Below, piece after piece: positions 12,447 to 20,690 of a DNA stretch of 21,566 nucleotides. Numbering within the stretch: position 1 is the first letter of the stretch; the number at the start of each line of letters is the position of its first letter. The stretch comes from a virus. The position numbers and the translations under genes are program-made. The stretch is from positions 1 through 21,566 of IMG/VR virus record IMGVR_UViG_3300046007_000416. One strand, written 5' to 3'. Below the pieces are notes generated by a model. The model saw only the letters and a program-made list of their open reading frames with translations, made no database searches and was not told the DNA's origin.

Positions 12447-14351
12447 ATGCCACTTAAAAAAATACTTTTCCGCCCGGGTGTAAACCGCGAAAACACACGG
12501 TACACCACCGAGGGTGGTTGGTATGAGGGCGATAAGGTTCGTTTCCGTCAGGGCAACCCTGAAGTAATTGGTGGCTGGGTACGTATTTCTACCAATACAT
12601 TTTTAGGTATCTGCCGGTCTTTGTGGAACTGGGTTTTATTGGACGGCAAGAATATTATTGGTCTTGGCACAAACCTCAAGTTTTACCTTGAGAATGGCGG
12701 TGCTTACTATGACATCACACCCATCCGGGCAACCAGCACAATTAACACCAACCCTTTTGTGGCTACAAACGGCTCTGCCGTTATTACCGTTACAGACACA
12801 GCGCATGGCGCTGTTACAGGGGACTTTGTAACCTTCAGTGGCGCGACCAGTCTGGGCGGCAATATTACCGCTACGGTGTTAAACGCTGAGTATCAGATTA
12901 CTGTTCTAACCGCCAATACATACACTTTTGTAGCCACAGCTACAGCTAACGCAACAGATGCTGCGGGTGCGGGTGGTGGCGCTTCTGTGGTTGCAACCTA
13001 TCAAATTAGTGTTGGCCCTGAAGTGCAACAAGTGTTAGAGGGCTGGGGTTCTGGCGGATGGGGTTTAGGTACATGGGGTAATGGCGCTCCCGTAGCAACT
13101 GTCTTTGGTGCTTTACGAATCTGGAGCCAGCAGAACTTTGGCGAGGATTTAGTATTTAACCCTCGCGGCGGTGGTTTGTATTATTGGGACGCTAGTGGTG
13201 GTTTAAACACCAGAGGTGTTTTGGTGTCTAGCCTAATGGGTGCAGATGCTGAAGTGCCTTCGGTTGTTAATTTAGTTGCAGTCTCAGATACATCCAGATT
13301 TGTTTTTTGTTTTGGCTGCGATGATTATGGAAGCTCCGTATTAAATCCAATGTTAATACGCTGGTCAGATCAAGAAAACCTACTTATCTGGAATCCACTT
13401 CCTACCAATCAAGCTGGTAGTGTGACGCTGTCACATGGCTCTGAGATCATTGCTGTGGTGCAGTCAAGGCAGGAGCAGATTGTCTTTACAGACTCTGCGG
13501 TGTATTCATTACAGTATCTCGGCCCGCCAGTTGTTTGGCAAACCCAACTCTTGGGTGATAACACATCCATCTATGGCCCGAACGCAGCCGTCCTTGCTTC
13601 AGGTATTGTGTACTGGATGGGCATAGACAAGTTCTATAAATACGATGGCCGGGTACAGACATTGAACTGCGACCTGCGCAGGTTTATTTTTAACGACATT
13701 AACAAAAATCAAAACTTACAAGTCTTTGCTGGATTAAATGAAGGTTTTAATGAGATTTGGTGGTTTTACTGTTCAAAAAACAGCACAGAAATTGATCGAT
13801 ATGTTATTTATAACTACATCGAGAACGACGGTAAAGGTGTGTGGTACTACGGCACTATGGGCAGGACAGCTTGGCTGGACTCAGGGCTAAGAGACTACCC
13901 ATTGGCAGCGACGTACCAACCAAATAATACAGGTAACCTTGTAGAGCATGAAAACGGTCTGAACGACAACGCAACGGGCACAGAAGCGGCTTTAGACGCT
14001 TACATCTCATCTTCTGAGTTTGACATTGAAGACGGCCATAACTTTGGTTTTGTTTGGAGAATTCTTCCAGACTTGACGTTTGGTGATTCTACAAACAGTC
14101 CAACCGCTGTCACCCCACGAGTTACTATCAGCCTGTTGGGGTTAAGTAATTCAGGCTCTGGCGTAACTGAAACTGCCTCTTCTTTAGTTACTAAAGGCAG
14201 TACCTATGTCATTACGGAAGAATTTACAGGACAGATCTATACCCGAATACGGGGACGGCAGATGATCTTTAAGATTGCTAGTAACCAGATCAATACTCAG
14301 TGGCAACTGGGCGCTCCTAGAATTGACATCAGACCCGACGGGAGGCGGTAA
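12447..14351 (+). CDS. Nozzle / tail-tubular-B-like virion protein (634 aa)
   Basis: This 634-residue all-beta protein begins MPLKKILFRPGVNRENTRYT. It has the EGGWYEGDKVRFRQGNPEVI segment (22-41), and later LRIWSQQNFGEDLVFNPRGG and RWSDQENLLIWNPLP. VYSLQYLGPPVVWQ is followed by blade-like stretches (SIYGPNAAVLASGIVYWMG, DKFYKYDGRVQTL). I recognise the family as a large structural protein of environmental short-tailed phages, probably the nozzle or hub (T7 gp12 / P22 gp10-like role) with a beta-propeller. The exact role is inference. Residues about 103-187 are a separable Gly/Ala/Thr-rich insert (VTDTAHGAVTGDFVTFSGA...). A GWG-x-GG-WG-x-GT-WG element lies at 199-211. Confidence 0.72.
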   Translation: MPLKKILFRPGVNRENTRYTTEGGWYEGDKVRFRQGNPEVIGGWVRISTNTFLGICRSLWNWVLLDGKNIIGLGTNLKFYLENGGAYYDITPIRATSTINTNPFVATNGSAVITVTDTAHGAVTGDFVTFSGATSLGGNITATVLNAEYQITVLTANTYTFVATATANATDAAGAGGGASVVATYQISVGPEVQQVLEGWGSGGWGLGTWGNGAPVATVFGALRIWSQQNFGEDLVFNPRGGGLYYWDASGGLNTRGVLVSSLMGADAEVPSVVNLVAVSDTSRFVFCFGCDDYGSSVLNPMLIRWSDQENLLIWNPLPTNQAGSVTLSHGSEIIAVVQSRQEQIVFTDSAVYSLQYLGPPVVWQTQLLGDNTSIYGPNAAVLASGIVYWMGIDKFYKYDGRVQTLNCDLRRFIFNDINKNQNLQVFAGLNEGFNEIWWFYCSKNSTEIDRYVIYNYIENDGKGVWYYGTMGRTAWLDSGLRDYPLAATYQPNNTGNLVEHENGLNDNATGTEAALDAYISSSEFDIEDGHNFGFVWRILPDLTFGDSTNSPTAVTPRVTISLLGLSNSGSGVTETASSLVTKGSTYVITEEFTGQIYTRIRGRQMIFKIASNQINTQWQLGAPRIDIRPDGRR

Positions 14352-14621
14352 ATGGCACAACTTAATGCTAAAGCGCCAAGCTTACCTTTAGCCGGTAATG
14401 AATACGAGCGTGAGTATTTTGATAAACTTACAAACGTTTTGCGTCTGTACTTTAACCAGTTAGACAACCCCGGGCCTATAGGTGCAACCAGTTTAAACTT
14501 TGATTTAAACAACCTACCCACAGACGCTGATCTGGCTAATTTAAGGCTAGGTGATGTCTATCGAGACACACAAGACGGTGTTCAAGATACCAGCCAGATG
14601 CTTCGTATAAAGACTTCATAA
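14352..14621 (+). CDS. Small phage tail-region protein (89 aa)
   Basis: This 89-residue protein has an N-terminal LPLAGNEYEREYFDKLTNVL helix and RLYFNQLDNPGPIGATSLNF. It ends with LPTDADLANLRLGDVYRDTQ and a short beta tail. The N-terminal helix followed by N-Q-[LI]-[DS]-N-P-G-P is a pattern I recognise from small conserved phage proteins next to nozzle genes. The function is unknown. The ATG directly follows the nozzle stop, with GGAGGCGG just upstream inside that gene, and the giant protein begins two bases after its stop. Confidence 0.72.
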   Translation: MAQLNAKAPSLPLAGNEYEREYFDKLTNVLRLYFNQLDNPGPIGATSLNFDLNNLPTDADLANLRLGDVYRDTQDGVQDTSQMLRIKTS

Positions 14622-14623
14622 TC

Positions 14624-17600
14624 ATGGCATTACCAACAAATTTTTCTAATGCTTATGAAGACGTGTATGACGTTTTTGGTGGGCGGGATGCTACCAATGA
14701 CTTGCTGACAACATTAAGGGGTATGGGTTTAGATGATGCTGCAATTGCGTCTACTTTAGCCCCGTATCGACCAGCCACTACTCCTGCCGCTGTTCAAACT
14801 CCCGCCGCTGTTGAAACTCCCGCCGCTGTAACCACCCCTGCCGCTGTAACCACCCCTGCTGATACAAGCGCCGCCGCTGTTGAAACTCCCACCGCAAAAA
14901 CTACTGACATAGTAGACGACTACATTGCGTCTATTCCTGAGTCTGATATGACGGTTGAGGATTTGTATACAACCATTCTTGGTCGTCCATCAGATGCAGG
15001 TGGTAAGGCATTCTGGGAAAACGCATTTGGGCCTACTGTAGATGAGTCGGAAAAAGCTGACTTCTTGCAAGCCGCCCAATCAGAACTTGCCAACCGGTCT
15101 GTAGAAGAACAAGCGGTACTAGCCCCCAATCTTGTGGCTACTGTAGACACACAAGTACAACCTAACTATAGACAAATGGTGTTGGATCGCTACGCTTCTA
15201 TTGGGCGTACAGGGGTCGGTACTGAAGCATCCAACGTTGATAAAGAAAGTCTTGACGCATGGACTGCGGCTTTGGAAACTGGGCAAATCAAACCAGAGGA
15301 TTTAAACAATACATTTCAAGCCGCTGTTGTTGACTACCTATCAAGCAATCCTGAAGATAAATACAGTACTTATGTCACGGACTATCTAACAGATACCAAA
15401 CCTGCTGCGGTTTCAGGTATTGTTAGTCTGTACGAAGACGTGCTGGGACGTAAACCTGATGCTAAAGGTTTAGCAGACTGGTTTAAAGCGGTTGGTTCTG
15501 AGATTAGCCCAGAAGATCGCGCAATATTTGAAACTGCGGCGCAAGCAGAACTGGATAGCCGAATTCAAGATTTGTACAGCGAATTTATGGGGCCGGGAAG
15601 AATTGCAGAGGAAGAGGGAAAGAAATACTGGAGAGACCGTTTTGGTAACGAGATTGACGCCTCTGAGCGGGAGAAGTTCCGTACTGCCGCCGCCGCAGAG
15701 TTGTCTGGTGCATTTGGCGCGGGTGGTGTTAATTCGTTAGCTGGTTTTAAATACGCCAAAGATCTTGGCATTAGCGATGCTGGTTTAAAAGCAACTCTTG
15801 GTGAAGCTTTATATAACCAGTACAAAGATCAACTTAAAACTACTACAACCACAAGCATTAACGACATTATTGCAGACAACTCCGCAACGTTTGAAGAGTC
15901 GCAAAAAGTTTCCAAATTAGCTCGTGATCTTGGGTATAACTCACAACAACTTGCCGACCTGACGGGTAAAGACAAGTCTCTGTTTGATACTCTTTTAACA
16001 AGCTACGACACCAACCGCAACAAAATCATCAACGATACCCTCACAGGCCCGAACGTTTTAACAGATGCTGACAGGGTAATTGCTAGTTACGCTTTAGAGA
16101 AACAGTTTGGCTTTACTGATGATGACATTGCAAAAGCTACTGGCGTTGATGTTAAGGTTATTCAGAACAGCCTGAACCCCGTCAGAAACTTTGAGACAGA
16201 CTTTTCAAAAATTGCTAACAACACGGACTCAACCACTCAGCAACTTAAAGACTTCGTAATTAGCTCAAAGGCAAATTCAGCCATTGACAAGTTGTATGGC
16301 AGTGCTTTGACTGGATACGAGAACAAGATTGCAGAACTTGAAACAAAGTGGAGTGCGTATGGATCTGACGCTATCCAGTCAGAAAATTTATTTCAGCAAC
16401 TAAACGCTCAGAGGAACGCACTAGGCGGTCAGTATTTCCAAGGTGTGTTTGGCGACTTGGAGAACTCCGCCGCGCTACTTGTCAAAAAAGGTTTAGACAC
16501 TATTGGTGACCTTGGTCAGAAAGACAAGTTTACAACAACATCGGCATTTGAACAATTTTTCATGGCTGATGGTAAACCAGTTATTAAGCAGGGCAATGAA
16601 TACCTTGTGCCAATAACGGACGCGGAAGGCAACCCCACGTCGTATGAAAAAGTTGACCCTTCTAAAGTTACAAAAAAATACTTTAAGCACGTCTTCGAAG
16701 GCAGTGGAGAGAATTCCACCGTCTCAGTTGTGCCGTTGTCTGAGGCGGAGTTGGCAACACTTAAAGATGGAACTTACCAACATAAAATTGGTAGCGTTGT
16801 CATTGACAAAGACACTGGTGCAGAGCTTACTGATATCTCAGGTCAATTAGCTTATCAAAGAAGCGGTGGCCATTTAAAGGGTAGAAAGAATTGGTTGAAT
16901 GTAAAGTTTACAGAAGACGGTACGCCATACCTCACGGCAACTTCAGAAAAAACAGGAATATACGGATTTGTAAGCGAGATGGGGCCAATGGTCATCTCGA
17001 TTGCCGCCATGATCCCGGGGCCGCACCAGCCCTTTGCAATGATGGCAAATGCGGCGTTAGCTATAGAGCAGAAGAACTACCTTGGCGCTGTGCTGAGTGG
17101 CTTAAATGCGGCTGGTTCTTTTGCTGGAACCGAGTTGTCAACGCTGAAAACAGCAGAAGCCGCTGGAGACATTGTCAATACCTCGCGAATTCTTGATTTG
17201 CAAAACACGGTATCAAACGTCAAGCTCGCCCAGACAGCCATTTCTGGGGTTGCCGCTCTTCAATCTGAAAACATTGCTGGTGTTATTAACGCAAGTTTGT
17301 CAGCGTACGGTCAAACTGGTGGAACACTTCCATCAGGCGTCACAACAGCTTTTCAAGCCGCAAACTTAGCACTTGCAATTAAAGATGACAACCTTTCAGC
17401 CGCTTTGGTTTCTCTTGGCGACCTGACTGGCAGTAAAGACCTGTACGTCGCGGCTTCTGCAAAGAACTTGGTTGACGCGCTTAAGAGTGGTAACGAAACA
17501 AATATTATTCAAGCTGGCATAACGTTTGGTAACGCTTTTCAAGCGTCTAATCAATCAACAACGACAACCAATACAAGCGATACTAAAACTAACGTAGTGG

Positions 17601-20600
17601 ATAACACTACGTTGCAGAACACCGACGTTACAAATGTTTTGGCTAACGCTGGATTAACAGACGGCAATGCAACAACCGATGGCGTTCAGTTAGCAAGTGT
17701 TGTTAATAACGTAGTGTCTGATGCTGGGAACGGCGTGACTTTAAGTGGCGTTGACGCAAAAACCCAAGCAGATTTTGACGCCATGAAAGAGGTTGACAAA
17801 ATTGGCGCTGCGGGCACTGCGAGCACTGACGTTGTAACAAATCTTCAAAATGCGGGCTTAACCGAGGACACTGAGTTCGGTGATTTGCAAGGTGCTATTG
17901 ATAAAAACACAGCCGCTGGTACAAAGGCCGCGTCTTTTAAAGACGTTTATGCTGCTAATCGCTTAGCCTTTGGGCCCAATACAACTTTTGAATGGACTAA
18001 CCCTGCGACGGGCGTAACAGGTAAATACACAACCGAGTCGGCCACCGAAGCAGAGAAAAAAGCTGATGCAAAGATTGCTTCAATTAATCAGTCTAACCTA
18101 GCCACAATTACTGATGCGGGTAAAACAGTAGCCGCTCAAAATGACACAGCCGCCCGTAACGCTTCACTTAATGCAACCGCTGCACGAATTGCCGCGCTTA
18201 AAACTTCCAATGCCGACAACGGTGGTAGCTACGTAAATGATGTTCAATACGACGCAAACGGCAATGTGACCGGTGGCAGTATGAATTTGTCTGAGCGCGG
18301 CAAGATTGCCGAGTATGCTGGTGCGTTAGCAGTAGACTCAACATCTCAAATTGCTTCATTTGTTACGGGTACTCTTAAAGCTATTAACGTTTTAGAACGT
18401 GGCGGTACGGTAGATCAAGCTGTTAGTGATTACGCTGCTTTTTCTAAAGCTAAAACGCCAGAAGAAATGAAGGCTGCTAGCTCGGACTTTAATAAAAACA
18501 TGGCCGCTGCTAAAGATGGCTGGGAAGCTTTGGCTGTTGTAGGTAAAACAATTGTTAGTAACCCCGGGTTTGTAGCCTATAACGTAGCGTCTGAAATTCT
18601 TCAAGAAGGCACGCAACTGCTTGCATCTGGGGGCGTGCTTACTGCGGCTAAATTAGTTGGCGCAGCGCCAAGAATTGCTAGGGCTTTAGGTATTTCTACC
18701 GAAGTTGTTTTAGACATGATGGAGTCAGGTGGCGGTGCTGCTGAAGATGCTTACAAACGCGCAAAAGACGCTGGCATGTCGGACAAAGACGCTCAAACTG
18801 CGTCACAAAAGGCGCTAGCTCTTGGTGCAGTAACTACAGGTACACTCAATTTAGTTCCCGGCGGTAACGCACTGACCAAACAAATTTTTGGAGATACCGC
18901 AGGTAAAGTTGGCGCAAAAGAAATAGCCACAACTGCCGCTAAAGTGGGTGTTAAAGAAGGTACTGGAGAAGGCGTAGAAGCTGGCATTATTGAAGGCGGT
19001 ACGCAAAAAATAATCAAACCCGACGATGATTTAAACTGGACTAAGATTGCCGGTACAAGCGCATGGGAAGCAGTTATTGGCGGCAAAACCACGGCGACTA
19101 TTAGCGCCGCCGACTCTACTGTTTCAGCGCTTCAAGACTCTGGGTTGTCCGAGACCCAAGTTAAGTCTGTTGCGGATACTGCGGCAACTACGTTAAAGAA
19201 CAGCACTTCTCCAAGCAATGCGTCTGATACGCTCATTACGCAATTACAAGATGCTGGGCTTACAGAAGATCAGTCCATTACTGCGTCTAATGAAATCATT
19301 GGCGACCAAATTTTAGGTAGCAAAGAGACACTTGATAACTTAGGTGTTACAAAACTTAACGGTGACCAAGTTGTAGCTACAGATTCTGAGGGTAAACCCG
19401 TAACTCTGGCCGAGCTGCTTGGTGAATCGGCAACAGGTAAAACTTCAGGCGAAGTAAAGGTTGATACGTCTGCGGTCATTGGCACAAACGCTAAGGGCGA
19501 GAGCGTAACCGTTGCTGACCTAAACGCTATTACGTCTAACAAAACAACTACGGGTACAACCACTGCGGTTGATACGGCTCAGCAAACTATGGCTGATCTT
19601 GGGCTTAAAGTTTCAGATGAAACGGCAACGTCGTTAGCAACTAAAATTGAAAACGCTACTAAAGCTGACGCTACGGTTGGCGCTAAAGCTGATGTAGTTT
19701 CTGAGCTACAAACTGCGGGGTTAACTGAGACTAAAGCTAACACTGTTGCAGATGTGCTTACAGACACCAAAGCAGATACTAAGGCTGACACCAAAGCAGA
19801 TACTAAGGCTGACACCAAAGCAGATACTAAGGCTGACACCAAAGCAGATACTAAGGCAGATGTAGTTGCAGACATCAAAGCAGATACTAAAGCTGACACT
19901 AAGGCAGATGTAGTTGCAGACACTAAAGCAGATACTAAAGCTGACACTAAGGCAGATGTAGTTGCAGACACTAAAGCAGATACTAAAGCTGACACTAAGG
20001 CAGATGTAGTTGCAGATACTAAAGCTGACACTAAGGCAGATGTAGTTGCAGATACTAAAGCTGAAACCAAAGCTGAGACCAAGACCGAAGCTGAAACCAA
20101 AGCTGAGACCAAGACCGAAGCTGAGACCAAGACCGAAGCTGAAACCAAAGCTGAAACCAAGACCGAAACTAAAGCAGAAGTTGAAACTAAGGACGAAGTT
20201 AAAACAAAAGCAGAGGTTGACGACATCATTGACGACTTAGACGATGACGTAATTGACAAGGTTACTACCCTGATAGATGACCCAATTATTGATAAAATTA
20301 TTGCTGATCCAACTAAGTCACCGCCGCCTAAGCCGCCTAAGAATCCAAAGGTTCCAAGTAAGCAAACGGGTTTAACTTGGCCTCAAGCTACCGCACTTGC
20401 AGGTACTTTTGGCGTACCTCAATTGGCCAACGTGTTCTACTACGGCAAAGAATTTGGGTCTAAGAAACAGAAGGTTGGCAAGAAAGGCCAGTTGGAGCAA
20501 GAAGAATACAAGGCGCTGAGCGTTACCAAAGCCGGTGCTGAAGGTGAAAAGATTGAGGAAGAAGCACTTGCCCAGAAGGGCAAAACCGACGAAAATGACA

Positions 20601-20689
20601 TCGAAGAATTGCTTAAAAAGATTGAAGGGTCAAGCGACAACGCTGCGACTCCTGAAGAAATTGCAGAAATCATAAGGCAAGGAGCTTAA
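14624..20689 (+). CDS. Giant multi-repeat, probably internal/ejected virion protein (2021 aa)
   Basis: Domains in order by residue: the FGG...MGLD module (18-52); four P-A-A-V-x-T linker repeats (54-77); four DUF4214-like units (about 108-158, a degenerate one at 183-241, 265-314, 315-361; core L-Y-x-x-x-L-G-R-x-x-D-A-x-G, then W). Three HTH-like helical units follow (about 375-404, 428-461, 487-518). A mixed segment spans 640-770 and a Gly/Ala-rich hydrophobic stretch 775-970. Another at 1230-1465 includes GFVAYNVASEILQEGTQLLA, GISTEVVLDMMESGGGAAED and EGVEAGIIEGGTQKI, which resembles internal ejection proteins of large phages. The ADTK/AETK repeats (1714-1860) and a basic C-terminus end it. 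Length and hydrophobic patches suggest a protein ejected with DNA, which is inference. The gene takes up 28% of the window. Confidence 0.7.
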   Translation: MALPTNFSNAYEDVYDVFGGRDATNDLLTTLRGMGLDDAAIASTLAPYRPATTPAAVQTPAAVETPAAVTTPAAVTTPADTSAAAVETPTAKTTDIVDDYIASIPESDMTVEDLYTTILGRPSDAGGKAFWENAFGPTVDESEKADFLQAAQSELANRSVEEQAVLAPNLVATVDTQVQPNYRQMVLDRYASIGRTGVGTEASNVDKESLDAWTAALETGQIKPEDLNNTFQAAVVDYLSSNPEDKYSTYVTDYLTDTKPAAVSGIVSLYEDVLGRKPDAKGLADWFKAVGSEISPEDRAIFETAAQAELDSRIQDLYSEFMGPGRIAEEEGKKYWRDRFGNEIDASEREKFRTAAAAELSGAFGAGGVNSLAGFKYAKDLGISDAGLKATLGEALYNQYKDQLKTTTTTSINDIIADNSATFEESQKVSKLARDLGYNSQQLADLTGKDKSLFDTLLTSYDTNRNKIINDTLTGPNVLTDADRVIASYALEKQFGFTDDDIAKATGVDVKVIQNSLNPVRNFETDFSKIANNTDSTTQQLKDFVISSKANSAIDKLYGSALTGYENKIAELETKWSAYGSDAIQSENLFQQLNAQRNALGGQYFQGVFGDLENSAALLVKKGLDTIGDLGQKDKFTTTSAFEQFFMADGKPVIKQGNEYLVPITDAEGNPTSYEKVDPSKVTKKYFKHVFEGSGENSTVSVVPLSEAELATLKDGTYQHKIGSVVIDKDTGAELTDISGQLAYQRSGGHLKGRKNWLNVKFTEDGTPYLTATSEKTGIYGFVSEMGPMVISIAAMIPGPHQPFAMMANAALAIEQKNYLGAVLSGLNAAGSFAGTELSTLKTAEAAGDIVNTSRILDLQNTVSNVKLAQTAISGVAALQSENIAGVINASLSAYGQTGGTLPSGVTTAFQAANLALAIKDDNLSAALVSLGDLTGSKDLYVAASAKNLVDALKSGNETNIIQAGITFGNAFQASNQSTTTTNTSDTKTNVVDNTTLQNTDVTNVLANAGLTDGNATTDGVQLASVVNNVVSDAGNGVTLSGVDAKTQADFDAMKEVDKIGAAGTASTDVVTNLQNAGLTEDTEFGDLQGAIDKNTAAGTKAASFKDVYAANRLAFGPNTTFEWTNPATGVTGKYTTESATEAEKKADAKIASINQSNLATITDAGKTVAAQNDTAARNASLNATAARIAALKTSNADNGGSYVNDVQYDANGNVTGGSMNLSERGKIAEYAGALAVDSTSQIASFVTGTLKAINVLERGGTVDQAVSDYAAFSKAKTPEEMKAASSDFNKNMAAAKDGWEALAVVGKTIVSNPGFVAYNVASEILQEGTQLLASGGVLTAAKLVGAAPRIARALGISTEVVLDMMESGGGAAEDAYKRAKDAGMSDKDAQTASQKALALGAVTTGTLNLVPGGNALTKQIFGDTAGKVGAKEIATTAAKVGVKEGTGEGVEAGIIEGGTQKIIKPDDDLNWTKIAGTSAWEAVIGGKTTATISAADSTVSALQDSGLSETQVKSVADTAATTLKNSTSPSNASDTLITQLQDAGLTEDQSITASNEIIGDQILGSKETLDNLGVTKLNGDQVVATDSEGKPVTLAELLGESATGKTSGEVKVDTSAVIGTNAKGESVTVADLNAITSNKTTTGTTTAVDTAQQTMADLGLKVSDETATSLATKIENATKADATVGAKADVVSELQTAGLTETKANTVADVLTDTKADTKADTKADTKADTKADTKADTKADTKADVVADIKADTKADTKADVVADTKADTKADTKADVVADTKADTKADTKADVVADTKADTKADVVADTKAETKAETKTEAETKAETKTEAETKTEAETKAETKTETKAEVETKDEVKTKAEVDDIIDDLDDDVIDKVTTLIDDPIIDKIIADPTKSPPPKPPKNPKVPSKQTGLTWPQATALAGTFGVPQLANVFYYGKEFGSKKQKVGKKGQLEQEEYKALSVTKAGAEGEKIEEEALAQKGKTDENDIEELLKKIEGSSDNAATPEEIAEIIRQGA
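14783..14854 (+). repeat. Four 18-bp units coding P-A-A-V-x-T linker
   Basis: Four in-frame 18-bp units at 14783, 14801, 14819 and 14837 encode PAAVQT, PAAVET, PAAVTT and PAAVTT. A single degenerate echo (AAAVETPT) follows shortly after. The last two units are identical at the DNA level except for their first codon (ccc/cct), which suggests recent duplication of a flexible Pro/Ala linker between the N-terminal module and the DUF4214-like region. Confidence 0.85.
19763..19858 (+). repeat. Four tandem 24-bp units coding DTKADTKA
   Basis: Units start at 19763, 19787, 19811 and 19835. Each encodes two ADTK tetrapeptides that use different synonymous codons (gac-acc-aaa against gat-act-aag), so the 24-mer rather than the 12-mer was duplicated. 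The four units are identical except for the last base of the final one. This indicates recent tandem amplification in frame. Confidence 0.9.
19856..20059 (+). repeat. 48-bp tandem units coding ADVVADTKADTKADTK
   Basis: Three 48-bp units start at 19856, 19904 and 19952 and encode 16 residues each; they differ at only one position. A 36-bp shortened unit at 20000 has lost one ADTK. A further start at 20036 runs into the next repeat type. The first unit shares three bases with the preceding 24-bp array. The pattern fits unequal exchange or slippage that kept the reading frame. Confidence 0.9.
20060..20167 (+). repeat. 30/18-bp units coding AETKAETKTE
   Basis: Units of 30 bp start at 20060, 20090 and 20138, with an 18-bp shortened one at 20120. 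They encode A-E-T-K-A-E-T-K-T-E. Acidic Asp of the earlier arrays is replaced by Glu, and codon usage shifts from act to acc. The tract then decays into K-A-E-V-E-T-K-D-E-V-K-type sequence up to about 20220. Confidence 0.88.
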
Positions 20690-20690
20690 T

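Noticed and set aside
13435-13626. Small + strand frame of 63 residues inside the nozzle-like gene
   Set aside because: Fully contained in a well-supported long gene, with no conserved motif or ribosome site.
19763-20220. CRISPR-like array
   Set aside because: Units are contiguous without unique spacers, change length and encode protein in frame; there are no cas genes.
20046-20240. + strand frame rich in Lys/Pro/Arg (KLKPKLRPRP-type)
   Set aside because: Out-of-frame reading of the repeat tract inside the giant gene; the repeat lengths keep the giant frame, not this one, under a coherent domain.
19579-20259. Antisense frame of 226 residues with a Ser/Ala/Leu/Val repeat
   Set aside because: It mirrors the ADTK/AETK tandem DNA repeats of the giant gene; no independent start signal or known domain.
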